In this document: positions 8,445-15,945 of the stretch, piece by piece
Layout: each line of letters opens with the position of its first letter
Numbering within the stretch: position 1 is the first letter of the stretch
NCBI GenBank assembly: GCA_049594615.1
Contig: JBMYJR010000017.1
Span: 1 to 46,760 of the forward strand
DNA from: CAXPZW01 sp049594615
GTDB lineage: Bacteria > Bacteroidota > Bacteroidia > Flavobacteriales_D > Sanyastnellaceae
Direction of reading: 5' to 3'
Length of the DNA: 46,760 nt
The notes under the pieces: generated by a model
What the model was told of the DNA's origin: nothing
Seen by the model: the letters and a program-made list of their open reading frames with translations, nothing else
Databases searched by the model: none
Program-made: the position numbers and the translations under genes

Positions 8445-8804
8445 CTAGCCCTGAACGTTGCCTTGGCCTTGCTCACGGCCTTGTTGATCGAGGGCCACAA
8501 TGGGGTCTCGCCCCACAAGTCCCACCCGAAAGCGGATGATTTCCATTTCGAATCTGGCCATGACCTCGCGCACTTCGCTTTCCAAGATGGGTATGCCGGG
8601 CATGCTCGAAATCACCACGTTGGAATTCACCCGGGATACCCGCGCTTGTATCACGCCAAGTAATTGGCCGAGTTCAATGGTCATGTCCGCCGCTTGTGCG
8701 AAATCAAGTTCGCCTTTGATGACGAATTGTGCGAATTGGGTGTTTTGCGCACTCGCTGCAGATAAAGCGGTGCTGAATAGGAGAAAAAGGCCAGTACGAA
8801 GCAT
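8445..8804 (-). CDS. Small secreted protein of unknown function
   Basis: A 119-residue protein with a clear signal peptide (MLRTGLFLLFSTALSAASAQ). The mature part alternates predicted strands and helices in a beta-alpha-beta-beta-alpha-beta order (FAQFVIKGELD, helix, IQARVSRVNSNVVISS, helix, IIRFRVGL). This is reminiscent of a small ferredoxin-like or heavy-metal-associated fold, but there is no CxxC metal site. I do not recognise the family. Single gene, convergent with dtd. Confidence 0.65.
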   Translation of the reverse strand: MLRTGLFLLFSTALSAASAQNTQFAQFVIKGELDFAQAADMTIELGQLLGVIQARVSRVNSNVVISSMPGIPILESEVREVMARFEMEIIRFRVGLVGRDPIVALDQQGREQGQGNVQG

Positions 8805-8894
8805 GGAATAAAGTCGGTTATACGACTACCTATACGCGGGAATCGGGGCTGGATGTTTCATGTTTGGTATTCTTGTTCTTCCAACCTTTTGACC

Positions 8895-9221
8895 ATGACC
8901 CTTGAACAAGCCCAACAGCGCGTAGATGAATGGATCACTACCATTGGCGTGCGGTACTTTGGTGAGCTCACCAACATGGCCATTTTGACCGAGGAAGTCG
9001 GCGAATTGGCGCGCATTATGGCCCGACGCTACGGCGAACAATCCGAAAAGGAATCCGACAAAGGGCTCGATCTGGGAGACGAGATGGCCGACGTGCTGTG
9101 GGTCTTAATTTGCCTGGCCAACCAGACCGGCGTGGACCTTTCCGAAGCCTTCGAACGCAACCTGGAAAAGAAGACCCAACGCGACGCCGATCGCCACAAA
9201 AACAACCCGAAGCTGCAATGA
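8895..9221 (+). CDS. MazG-like nucleotide pyrophosphohydrolase
   Basis: A 108-residue single-domain MazG-fold enzyme. The metal site ExxE (E34, E37 in LTEEVGELARI) and ExxD (E63, D66 in GDEMADVLWV) are present. The family hydrolyses nucleoside triphosphates to monophosphates, often cleaning non-canonical nucleotides. The short length matches compact MazG/iMazG types, not the two-domain E. coli MazG. ATG 8895 is chosen over an upstream frame start because the conserved helix begins immediately after it. Its stop overlaps the start of the small 36-residue ORF (ATGA). Confidence 0.88.
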   Translation: MTLEQAQQRVDEWITTIGVRYFGELTNMAILTEEVGELARIMARRYGEQSEKESDKGLDLGDEMADVLWVLICLANQTGVDLSEAFERNLEKKTQRDADRHKNNPKLQ

Positions 9222-9328
9222 ATACCTTCCGCTACCTGCTCCTTGCCGGCTTGATGCTCGCCTTCACCTCTAGCGCCGACGGGCAGCGTGGGCGAACAAC
9301 CCTTTGTGTTGGAGTAAATGGCTTTTGA
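9218..9328 (+). CDS. 36-residue signal-peptide ORF, possible remnant
   Basis: ATG at 9218 overlaps the MazG stop (ATGA). The predicted peptide starts with a convincing signal sequence (MNTFRYLLLAGLMLAFTSSA), then only about 16 residues follow before TGA. It ends 11 bases inside the next gene, in another frame. It could be a truncated secreted-protein gene, a small exported peptide or a coupling leader. No SD is evident, and nothing else shows that it is expressed. Confidence 0.4.
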   Translation: MNTFRYLLLAGLMLAFTSSADGQRGRTTLCVGVNGF

Positions 9329-10124
9329 AGAAAGCGTGCTGGAGGTGGTCCGCGCATTGAGCGGAACCGTGCTGGTGGACTCCGGTCCCGCAGGCGCAAC
9401 CATGGTGCGCTGTCCTGAGATCCCTGACCTTTTGCTGCTGCCCACGCGCGGGGGCTCGGTGGATGCTGACGCTCGGTTTTCAAACGAACCTTCGGTGGTG
9501 ATTTGGGAGGATTTATGGACGACCAAAAACGCCTTGATGCGCAGCCGATTGTTGAGCATGTTTGGCAAGACGCGCCGCATCCACGCCCGCGAATGCGCGG
9601 TACAACCGCTCACCAAACCACAGCTTTTTGCCTTTTTGGAGCAACACCACTTGCATGTGCCTACGGCGGCCAAAACCAAGTTGGGATTGGTGCGCGAAGG
9701 TGAGCTCGTGGCGGTGGCCAGTTTTGGCAAGCAATGCCCCATCGACCGCGACGGGCGCACGTGGCAATCGGCCGAGTTGATCCGGTTCTGCAACGCTTCA
9801 GGCACTACCGTAGTGGGCGGGTTGAGCAAGTTGATCAAGCACTACATCCGCACCTTTTCTCCGGAGGACATCATGACCTATGCCGATCGGGAATGGTCTT
9901 TGGGGGGCAGTTATCGGCGCTTGAAGTTCAAGGAAGTCGGTGTACGCGAAGGCCAAACATTTTGGGTGCAGCCCGGAACATTGCAGCGCTTTTACCCGCA
10001 CGAACACGCTGCGGTTCAGCAAGAGGCTGGCTTGGACTACTGGAACGAAGAGTCCCTGCTGGAACAAGGCTGGACGCGCCTGCGCAACCGCGGTTCCTTG
10101 AAATTTATTCTGGAACTGGTATGA
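9318..10124 (+). CDS. Conserved hypothetical, Mom/GNAT-like fold suspected
   Basis: A 268-residue protein. The C-terminal part recalls acetyltransferase-fold proteins often seen in phages (Mom-like, sometimes labelled Hef-like). The landmarks are GLVREGELVAVASFGK, AELIRFCNASGTTVVGG, LSKLIKHYIR and MTYADREWSLGGSYRRLKF. The N-terminal ~100 residues (VLVDSGPAG, RTRRIHARECAV-type) are unassigned. No nuclease or kinase motif is visible. It starts at ATG 9318, right after an in-frame TAA, and its stop overlaps the miaA start (ATGA), so it is probably cotranscribed and coupled with miaA. Function is unknown; the family placement is from memory of motif shape and is tentative. Confidence 0.75.
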   Translation: MAFEESVLEVVRALSGTVLVDSGPAGATMVRCPEIPDLLLLPTRGGSVDADARFSNEPSVVIWEDLWTTKNALMRSRLLSMFGKTRRIHARECAVQPLTKPQLFAFLEQHHLHVPTAAKTKLGLVREGELVAVASFGKQCPIDRDGRTWQSAELIRFCNASGTTVVGGLSKLIKHYIRTFSPEDIMTYADREWSLGGSYRRLKFKEVGVREGQTFWVQPGTLQRFYPHEHAAVQQEAGLDYWNEESLLEQGWTRLRNRGSLKFILELV

Positions 10125-11035
10125 AACCCGCACTCTATATCATTGGCCCTACAGCATCGGGCAAGACCGGACTGGCTGTGGCCGCTGCACGGGAGTTTGA
10201 CGGCGAAATATTGAGCGCGGACAGCCGCCAATTATACCGCGGCATGGACTTGGGCACAGGCAAGGACCTGCACGAATTCGCTGAAGGCGGATCGCCGGTA
10301 GCGCACCACCTCATCGACATTGCAGATCCGGGTAACCCAATGAATGTCCATGACTTCTTCTTGGCCTACCGAAGGGCACTGACCGATGTATTGGACCGCG
10401 GAAAGCTGCCCGTGGTGTGCGGCGGCAGCGGCCTCTATATTGAAACCGCTTTGGGTCGAAATGCACTCGCCGGCATTCCGGACAATCCGGCATTGAGGGA
10501 AGCATTGCGGGCCTTGGAGCGTTCGCAGCTGGAAGCTCGCTTTGACGCTCTCCCGCAGGCGTTGCGTGAGCGGATGGACCGCTCTACCAGCAAGCGTATG
10601 ATCCGGGCGATTGAAGTGGCGGCACACCTAGAAACCCATCCCGAACCCACAACCTTATTGCCGACTACGCGACCCGTATTTGTAGCCTTGGACATCGATC
10701 GGGAAGCACGGCGTGCACGCATCACTACACGGCTGCACCAGAGGTTTGAAGACGGCATGTTAGAGGAGGCGCAAAAACTGCTCGCCAAAGGCATTTCTCC
10801 GCAACGGCTGCGCTATTATGGCCTGGAATACCAATGCATGGTGGACCACCTGGAGGGACACAGCAGTTTTGAGGAAATGTTCAAACGCTTGGAAACCGAC
10901 ATCCACCGCTTTGCCAAACGGCAGATGACTTGGTTTCGGCGGATGGAAAAACGGGGCGACCAGCTGCATTGGCTGCCCTACGACATGCCTCGCGAAGCGC
11001 AACTGGAGCAGATCAGCGGGTGGCTTACGCCGTAA
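10121..11035 (+). CDS. miaA: tRNA dimethylallyltransferase
   Basis: A 304-residue MiaA. The enzyme transfers the dimethylallyl group to N6 of A37 in tRNAs reading UNN codons. Visible motifs are P-loop GPTASGKT (9-16), SADSRQLYRGMDLGTGK (family signature with the catalytic Asp), VVCGGSGLY, and the tail RQMTWFRR, which contacts the tRNA. The open frame begins far upstream (9734), but ATG 10121 fits the family N-terminus and overlaps the preceding stop. The gene ends in an 11-bp convergent overlap with nadE. Confidence 0.96.
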   Translation: MKPALYIIGPTASGKTGLAVAAAREFDGEILSADSRQLYRGMDLGTGKDLHEFAEGGSPVAHHLIDIADPGNPMNVHDFFLAYRRALTDVLDRGKLPVVCGGSGLYIETALGRNALAGIPDNPALREALRALERSQLEARFDALPQALRERMDRSTSKRMIRAIEVAAHLETHPEPTTLLPTTRPVFVALDIDREARRARITTRLHQRFEDGMLEEAQKLLAKGISPQRLRYYGLEYQCMVDHLEGHSSFEEMFKRLETDIHRFAKRQMTWFRRMEKRGDQLHWLPYDMPREAQLEQISGWLTP

Positions 11036-11038
11036 GCT
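11024..11038. repeat. Palindrome carrying both stop codons of miaA and nadE
   Basis: GCTTACG C CGTAAGC is a perfect 7-bp inverted repeat. Each arm supplies the TAA stop of one of the two convergent genes. There is no U-tract, so it is not an evident terminator. Confidence 0.6.
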
Positions 11039-11813
11039 CAGCTGGAATTTCGCAGACCGGGATCGGCACCATCTTGTGCTGGTTGGCACGGTGCAACTTC
11101 ATGTACAACGCATAGACTTCTGCCTGACGTCCTTCGAGGGCATCGGCGTTTCCGCCTTGACGGTTAAACTCCATGGCCCACTCCAGCTCTGGGTAGGTGG
11201 CACCAATTTGATCTTCGTCGGTGCGGTTGTCGCCCCAGAGGCCATCGGTGGGCGCGGCGTCAAGGATTTCTTGGTTGACCCCGAGCTCCTTGGCCAAGGC
11301 GTACACCTCGGATTTGTAGAGGTCGGCAATGGGGCTGAGGTCCACGCCGCCGTCGCCATACTTGGTGTAGAAACCCACACCAAAGTCTTCCACCTTGTTG
11401 CCGGTGCCGGCCACCAAAAAGCCGTGCTTTTGGGCGTGGTAGTACAAGGTGGTCATGCGCAGGCGGGCGCGAGCGTTGACCAAGCCCATGTCGTGCCCCC
11501 AGCCTTCTGCTGCGGGCTGTGCGGCTGCAAAGGCGTCATACACCGGGGTTAAGTCCACCTCCAAACGCGACACATCGTTGAAATTGGTCTGCAGCCATTC
11601 GATATGATTGGCTGCGCGCGTGACCTGACTTCGGTGCTGGTGGATGGGCATTTCCAAACACAACAGCGGTTTGCCCGTGCGGGCGCACAGCGTGGAAGTC
11701 AGGGCGGAATCGATGCCTCCTGATACGCCAATCACATAGCCGGCAGTACCGGAATTGTCGGAGTAGGTGCGGAGCCAATCGGTGATGTGGTCAATGACGC
11801 GTGATGTCTGCAT
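11025..11813 (-). CDS. nadE: NAD+ synthase, ammonia-dependent type
   Basis: A 262-residue NadE that amidates deamido-NAD to NAD with ATP. The PP-loop SGGIDSALTS begins at 31. Other conserved stretches are GTGNKVEDFGVGFYTKYGDGG and LSPIADLYKSEVYALA. There is no glutaminase domain, so ammonia should be the nitrogen donor. ATG 11811-11813 is used; the longer open frame upstream runs through a terminator and is not credible. An intrinsic terminator ends only 11 bases upstream. nadE beside gldB-gldC is a flavobacterial arrangement, as far as I recall. Confidence 0.95.
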   Translation of the reverse strand: MQTSRVIDHITDWLRTYSDNSGTAGYVIGVSGGIDSALTSTLCARTGKPLLCLEMPIHQHRSQVTRAANHIEWLQTNFNDVSRLEVDLTPVYDAFAAAQPAAEGWGHDMGLVNARARLRMTTLYYHAQKHGFLVAGTGNKVEDFGVGFYTKYGDGGVDLSPIADLYKSEVYALAKELGVNQEILDAAPTDGLWGDNRTDEDQIGATYPELEWAMEFNRQGGNADALEGRQAEVYALYMKLHRANQHKMVPIPVCEIPAELTA

Positions 11814-11823
11814 GCGGTAGCAA

Positions 11824-11857
11824 CAAAAAACCCGGACGTTGGGTTTTCGTCCGGGTT
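11824..11857 (-). terminator. Intrinsic terminator of the outer-membrane barrel gene
   Basis: On the minus strand, AACCCGGAC, an 11-base loop, then GTCCGGGTT leading into TTTTTTG. It is a perfect 9-bp stem (11829-11837 / 11849-11857) with a U-tract. It lies 20 bases past the barrel gene stop and just before the nadE start, so it may also limit read-through into nadE. Confidence 0.85.
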
Positions 11858-11876
11858 CAAATTTGGAATAAATCAA

Positions 11877-12686
11877 TCAGAACAAGAGGCCTATTGTGAG
11901 ACCAATGGTGTTGTTGGTCGCCTTTAACTCGAATGTTTTCAACCCATCGGGATCTTCCACTACCTCATCATCGGCATTTCGTTCGATACCTTCAGCATTC
12001 TTGTTAAAGACGTTGATGAATCCATTATTCACAGTAACACCCAATACCAGCGAAGTGGTGCCGCTTAAGCTGTATTCAACGCCTCCACCAACAATCAAAC
12101 TAGTTCGAAAAAGTTTGACCTCGTCTTGAATATCAATATTCTCGGTGGTTACGGATGGATACGTTGAAGATTCGTCAAGAGCCGGACCCCAATCGCTCAC
12201 AACGCCATCAAGATTTGAATGTCGATAATCATCAACATCGCTCGCCATCGCTCGCCAGTTAACACCCAATCCGAATCCAAATTGCCCCCAGTATGTCACA
12301 TAACCTATTTCGTTCGTACGGAGTTTAAGCGTAAGCGGAATCTCTATGTAACGGAGGCTGAAGACCCGTTCCCTGTCAACAACGTGTAATGGGGGTGTTC
12401 TGGTACCATCGCTCTCAGTTACTTCAGCAAAATAATTCAGCTTCCCCCCCATTCTTTCAAAATTCAATCCAGTACCGATGGCATAGTTTTCGGTGAAGAG
12501 AATATCGGTAGACACTCCAAACCCAAAAGATAAAGAAGAGCCTAAGGTTTCAAGGTTGTTGTTCTGCGGCACCATCCAACCAATGTTGGGGTTGGTACGG
12601 AACGAAATCTTGTACTTCCGGAAGGCCTGAGCCGAGACCGAGGTTGCAAAAAGGGCCACTGCAGCGGCCAGCACAAACTGCTTCAT
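11877..12686 (-). CDS. Outer-membrane beta-barrel protein (PorT-like family)
   Basis: A 269-residue protein with signal peptide MKQFVLAAAVALFATSVSAQ. Alternating amphipathic strands (FGFGVSTDILFTENYAIGTG, RYIEIPLTLKLRT, SLVLGVTVNNGF) end in a terminal strand TIGLTIGLLF with C-terminal Phe, as expected for a barrel inserted by BAM. It resembles the outer-membrane barrel group that includes PorT-like proteins; the precise role is unknown. Base composition is unlike the neighbours: lines I counted give about 38-43% G+C, against about 60% in nadE. That may mean recent acquisition or relaxed selection. It has its own terminator. Confidence 0.8.
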   Translation of the reverse strand: MKQFVLAAAVALFATSVSAQAFRKYKISFRTNPNIGWMVPQNNNLETLGSSLSFGFGVSTDILFTENYAIGTGLNFERMGGKLNYFAEVTESDGTRTPPLHVVDRERVFSLRYIEIPLTLKLRTNEIGYVTYWGQFGFGLGVNWRAMASDVDDYRHSNLDGVVSDWGPALDESSTYPSVTTENIDIQDEVKLFRTSLIVGGGVEYSLSGTTSLVLGVTVNNGFINVFNKNAEGIERNADDEVVEDPDGLKTFELKATNNTIGLTIGLLF

Positions 12687-12820
12687 GTTTCAGACAGATT
12701 ATAAGTTAATGCACGCAACGATGCCTTCAGGTGGAGGATAGACGGAATTCAAAAACCGTAGATTGCCTGCCAAATAAACCGCGCCACCGCCGCGTTTTAA
12801 CCGCGTCAAAACTAACGAAA

Positions 12821-13849
12821 ATGGCAACGTCCGTTCGGCACCTGCTGGCATTGTTCTTTCTATTTCTGGTCCTGACAGCTTGCGACTCGAACCCGTTAGA
12901 TGTCGATGTGTCCGGTGTGGAGATCAAACTTCACACCTACCGTTTCGACCAAGAGTTCTTTGCCTTGGACTTCCAGGAACCTGATACATACCAAAAGCTG
13001 TACCAGACCTACGGCGACTTTGCTCAGGACTACACCGAATACCTGCTCAGCTACGAGCCCCAAAGCGAAGGAGACCGCTTTGCGTTGTGCCAAAATTTTG
13101 TGCAGGACGCCATGATGAAACGCGTGTACGAAGCCATCCAAACCGTGCACAATCCGCGTATCGACCAGTATTCTACCCAGCTCGAAGATGGCTTTGCGCA
13201 CCTGAAGTACCACCTGCCTGAATTGGAGGTACCCGAGGTGGTCTACTTCCATTCCGGTTTTTACGCAGATACGTATGTGTCTCCTGGCACGCTGGCCATC
13301 GGGCTCGACTACTACCTGGGTCCCGACCATCCTATTGTAGAAGGCCTGCCGGGCGATATGGCTCCGCTTTATGTGCGTTCCAAAATGCGCCCCGACTATG
13401 TGGCTGTAGGCGCCATGGGAGACTTCTTAGCCGACCGCTATCTGGCCGGATTTGAGGGCGACCGCTTGCTGGACAACCTCATTGCTCAAGGCAAATTGAT
13501 GTACCTGTTGGACGCGGCCTTCCCCACCCTGGCCGACTCCACCAAAATTCGCTACACCGAACAAGAAATGTACTGGGCCCAGGAGGCCGAAGCCAACGTT
13601 TGGCTGGAGCTCGCGCACCAAGAGGTCATGTACAACACCAATCCGGTGGAAAACGGAAAATGGATCTTGGACGGCCCTTGGACCAATGCCGGCCAAATCC
13701 CCGATACGAGCCCCTCTCGTCTAGGCATTTACATGGGCTGGCAAATTGTCCGAGCTTACATGAAAGACCACCCAGAACTTGGCGTGCGTGACTTGTTGGC
13801 CCAAGGGAACCACCAATTGATTCTCAATTCATACGTGCCGCCGAGCTAG
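12821..13849 (+). CDS. gldB: Gliding motility lipoprotein GldB
   Basis: A 342-residue lipoprotein. The signal peptide (MATSVRHLLALFFLFLVLTAC) has its lipobox Cys at 21. The body matches what I know of GldB (VEIKLHTYRFDQEFFALDF near the start; GLDYYLGPDHP; GIYMGWQIVRAYMK near the end). GldB is required for gliding in Flavobacterium; the fold is metallopeptidase-like (DUF2268-type) but no function is established. The start at 12821 is chosen because the signal peptide begins there; the 30 residues upstream in frame are not signal-like. Paired with gldC 21 bp downstream. Confidence 0.88.
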   Translation: MATSVRHLLALFFLFLVLTACDSNPLDVDVSGVEIKLHTYRFDQEFFALDFQEPDTYQKLYQTYGDFAQDYTEYLLSYEPQSEGDRFALCQNFVQDAMMKRVYEAIQTVHNPRIDQYSTQLEDGFAHLKYHLPELEVPEVVYFHSGFYADTYVSPGTLAIGLDYYLGPDHPIVEGLPGDMAPLYVRSKMRPDYVAVGAMGDFLADRYLAGFEGDRLLDNLIAQGKLMYLLDAAFPTLADSTKIRYTEQEMYWAQEAEANVWLELAHQEVMYNTNPVENGKWILDGPWTNAGQIPDTSPSRLGIYMGWQIVRAYMKDHPELGVRDLLAQGNHQLILNSYVPPS

Positions 13850-13855
13850 GCTTGT

Positions 13856-13863
13856 TACCTTCG
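13856..13863 (+). promoter_or_regulatory. TACCTTCG box before gldC
   Basis: One mismatch from TAnnTTTG, 7 bases before the gldC ATG, within the 21-bp gldB-gldC gap. The same octamer precedes mraZ and porG. There is no TTG at -33, so gldC may still be transcribed mainly from gldB. Confidence 0.35.
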
Positions 13864-13870
13864 CGGCCGT

Positions 13871-14209
13871 ATGGAATCGAAACGTTCTGAAATCCGCATC
13901 GGCGTTGAGCTCGACGAGAACAACGTACCGCAGGACATCCGCTGGATGGCCTCAGACACTGACGTGAACACCGCCGCAGCCAAGGCCTTCATGCTATCGG
14001 TGTGGGACCCCAAGGAGAACAACACCCTTCGCATGGACCTCTGGACCAAAGAGATGACGGTGGAGGAGATGAAAAAATTCACCTACCAACACCTGGCCAC
14101 ACTGGCCGACACCTTTGAGCGTGCCACCGGCGAGAAGAACATGAGCGGTGCCATCCGTGAATTTGCGCGGATGTTCGGGCTGGAAATGCAGGTGATTCGA
14201 GAGGATTAA
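13871..14209 (+). CDS. gldC: Gliding motility protein GldC
   Basis: A 112-residue protein matching GldC: ends near MESKRSEIRIGVELDENNVP, with a central WDPKENNTLRMDLWTKEM stretch. No signal peptide or membrane segment, so it is soluble. In Flavobacterium it is linked to gldB and affects gliding; its biochemical role is unknown. The window also carries two T9SS cargo proteins and a porG-like gene, so the organism should have the T9SS machinery, but gliding itself cannot be inferred. Its stop is 3 bp from that of convergent engB. Confidence 0.9.
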   Translation: MESKRSEIRIGVELDENNVPQDIRWMASDTDVNTAAAKAFMLSVWDPKENNTLRMDLWTKEMTVEEMKKFTYQHLATLADTFERATGEKNMSGAIREFARMFGLEMQVIRED

Positions 14210-14212
14210 CCG

Positions 14213-14854
14213 TCAGTGGAGGGGCTTGAAGTGCACGTTTGTGTCTTCGACAAAATCCAAGAGTTCCTCCAATCCTTTGCCCGAGTCTGAAGAGGTGGAA
14301 AACACCTGTGGCAGCGCTTCCCATACCTCCAACATCTTGGCTTCGTACTTCTTGAACTTGGTCTCCCACTCGCCCTTTTTGAGCTTGTCGAGTTTGGTGA
14401 ACACCATCACGAAAGGGATGCCGTTTTCGCCCAGCCATTCCATGAACTCGAGGTCTACCTTTTGGGCATCGTGTCGGCAATCCAACAGCACAAGTACACA
14501 CATCAGGTTCTCACGGTATTTGAGGTAGGTGCGGATGAACCGCGTCCACTTCTCCTTTTCCTTGACCGGCACTTTGGCAAAGCCATAGCCAGGCAAATCC
14601 ACCATGTACCAGGGCTTGCTGTTCTTGTTGATCACAAAGTGGTTGATCAGCTGGGTCTTGCCCGGGGTGACCGATACTTTGGCCAATTTCTTTTGACCGG
14701 TAAGCGCGTTGATCAGCGACGACTTGCCCACATTGGAACGGCCAATCAGGGCATACTCGGGAAGGTGCGGCTCAGGCAAGCGGCGCACGTCGGTGTTGGA
14801 CACCACAAATTCTGCAGTGCGAATGTGCTTTAGAGGTTGCGCTCCTTCAGCCAC
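14213..14854 (-). CDS. engB: Ribosome biogenesis GTPase YsxC/EngB
   Basis: A 213-residue GTPase acting in large-subunit assembly. It has G1 GRSNVGKS (38-45), G3 DLPGYG (86-91) and G4 TKLD (153-156). The start is uncertain: GTG at 14852-14854 gives MAEGAQPLKH before the conserved IRTAEFVVSN and overlaps the hydrolase stop by 25 bases. No ATG lies nearer the conserved block. Cotranscribed with the alpha/beta hydrolase, an order common upstream of mraZ in flavobacteria. Confidence 0.95.
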   Translation of the reverse strand: MAEGAQPLKHIRTAEFVVSNTDVRRLPEPHLPEYALIGRSNVGKSSLINALTGQKKLAKVSVTPGKTQLINHFVINKNSKPWYMVDLPGYGFAKVPVKEKEKWTRFIRTYLKYRENLMCVLVLLDCRHDAQKVDLEFMEWLGENGIPFVMVFTKLDKLKKGEWETKFKKYEAKMLEVWEALPQVFSTSSDSGKGLEELLDFVEDTNVHFKPLH

Positions 14855-15597
14855 TTGTCCAGAATTTCATTGAAGGCTTCCGGGTGCTCCATCATGGGCG
14901 CGTGTCCGCACTCGTCGATCCAGTACAAGCTGGAATCCGGCAGCAAGTTCTTGAACTCCTCGGCCACATCAGGCGGGGTGATGATGTCGTTCTTGCCCCA
15001 GATCAAGCACGCCGGCAAGGCCATATTAGGCAGGTCCTTGGCCATGTTGTGGCGGATGGCGCTTTTGGCAATGGCCAGGATACGCAGCACGCGGTTACGG
15101 TCATTGACCACGGCGTAGCACTCGTCCACCAATTCGTCGGTGGCGTGTTTGGGGTCGAAGAAGGTGACCGCCACTTTTTCACGGATAAACTCCTTGTCCT
15201 CCCGGCGTGGGAAGCTGGAGCCAAAGGCATTTTCGTACAGACCAGAGCTCGCGGTGAGGATCAGTGCCTTGACGTTTTCTTGGTGCTCGCGGGTGTAAAT
15301 GAGGCCCACGTGACCGCCGAGCGAGTTGCCCAGCAGCATCACATCCTTGAGTCCTTTGAAGTCAATGAACTCGGCCACGTAGCCTGCGATGCTCTTGGCG
15401 CTGGTGTTGAGCAGCGGCAAATCAAACAGCGGCAGCATGGGAATGATCACGCGGTAGCGCTGCGAGAAGTGGTCCAGCACTTCGCGAAAGTTGCTCAGTG
15501 CGCCAAAGAGTCCGTGCAGCAGGATGAGTGGCTGTCCTTCTCCTTGTTCGACGTATTGGAATTTGTTCTCGGTGATGACCTGAGGGTCCATAGGCAT
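14830..15597 (-). CDS. Alpha/beta hydrolase
   Basis: A 255-residue alpha/beta-hydrolase. It has the oxyanion motif LLHGLFGA (26-33), nucleophile elbow GNSLGG (Ser92), acid D204 (GKNDIITPP) and catalytic H232 (ECGHAPMMEHPE). No signal peptide, so cytoplasmic. The frame opens at 15675, but ATG at 15595-15597 is preferred because a TACCTTTG box lies 17 bases upstream of it and downstream of the longer start. A second ATG is two codons on (15591). Substrate unknown; it precedes engB in an operon. Confidence 0.88.
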   Translation of the reverse strand: MPMDPQVITENKFQYVEQGEGQPLILLHGLFGALSNFREVLDHFSQRYRVIIPMLPLFDLPLLNTSAKSIAGYVAEFIDFKGLKDVMLLGNSLGGHVGLIYTREHQENVKALILTASSGLYENAFGSSFPRREDKEFIREKVAVTFFDPKHATDELVDECYAVVNDRNRVLRILAIAKSAIRHNMAKDLPNMALPACLIWGKNDIITPPDVAEEFKNLLPDSSLYWIDECGHAPMMEHPEAFNEILDKWLKERNL

Positions 15598-15614
15598 TTC
15601 ATGAGGCTTGGGGC

Positions 15615-15622
15615 CAAAGGTA
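15615..15622 (-). promoter_or_regulatory. -10-like box of the hydrolase-engB operon
   Basis: The minus strand reads TACCTTTG, a perfect TAnnTTTG, 17 bases before the chosen ATG. There is no TTG at the -33 distance. Confidence 0.5.
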
Positions 15623-15718
15623 TCAAACCGGAGAAAAGGGTGTTTTGGCCTCGAGGTACTCGCGCGCGTTTCCACCTCCCACCCACATCTAAATCCCCCA
15701 CCACCCCAAAACCGGGAG

Positions 15719-15778
15719 CTCGGCGGGTATAAGCAGGTTTACGCGGTTAGAAACGGGTGTACGCGGATGTAGGGTGCG
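15719..15778. repeat. Three degenerate 20-bp direct repeats (TACGCGG core)
   Basis: Three consecutive 20-base units start at 15719, 15739 and 15759. Copies two and three share TACGCGG (15740-15746, 15760-15766); copy one has TCGGCGG. Exact 20-bp spacing places them on the same face of the helix. They lie in the gap between the divergent hydrolase and mraZ genes. Purpose unknown. Confidence 0.5.
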
Positions 15779-15801
15779 GAGGGGCTTGTGGGTGTGGAGG
15801 G
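15772..15801 (+). other. Canonical G-quadruplex motif
   Basis: Four G-runs (15772-15774, 15781-15784, 15790-15792, 15799-15801) are separated by loops of 6, 5 and 6 bases. The G-rich tract is followed by a C-rich one (about 15805-15880). This part of the 419-bp gap between the hydrolase and mraZ holds no gene I can support. Confidence 0.6.
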
Positions 15802-15945
15802 TGGCGCACACCCGACCCATGGCCCGCACTCCCCCACTTCCTACCACCAACCTCCCTTATTCCCATCCAACCCAATACTGACAAGGCTTCCAGATCACAC
15901 TTGCTGCAAATCGGCTTGCACAAAACGCAACATTTTATTCACAAA

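Noticed and set aside
14884..15732. 282-codon plus-strand ORF running into the mraZ upstream gap
   Set aside because: Antisense to the alpha/beta hydrolase, whose catalytic residues are intact; the plus frame shows no recognisable domain.
15935..15943. TTATTCACA, matching a relaxed DnaA-box consensus
   Set aside because: A single box with no second copy or DNA-unwinding element nearby; expected by chance. Not an origin.
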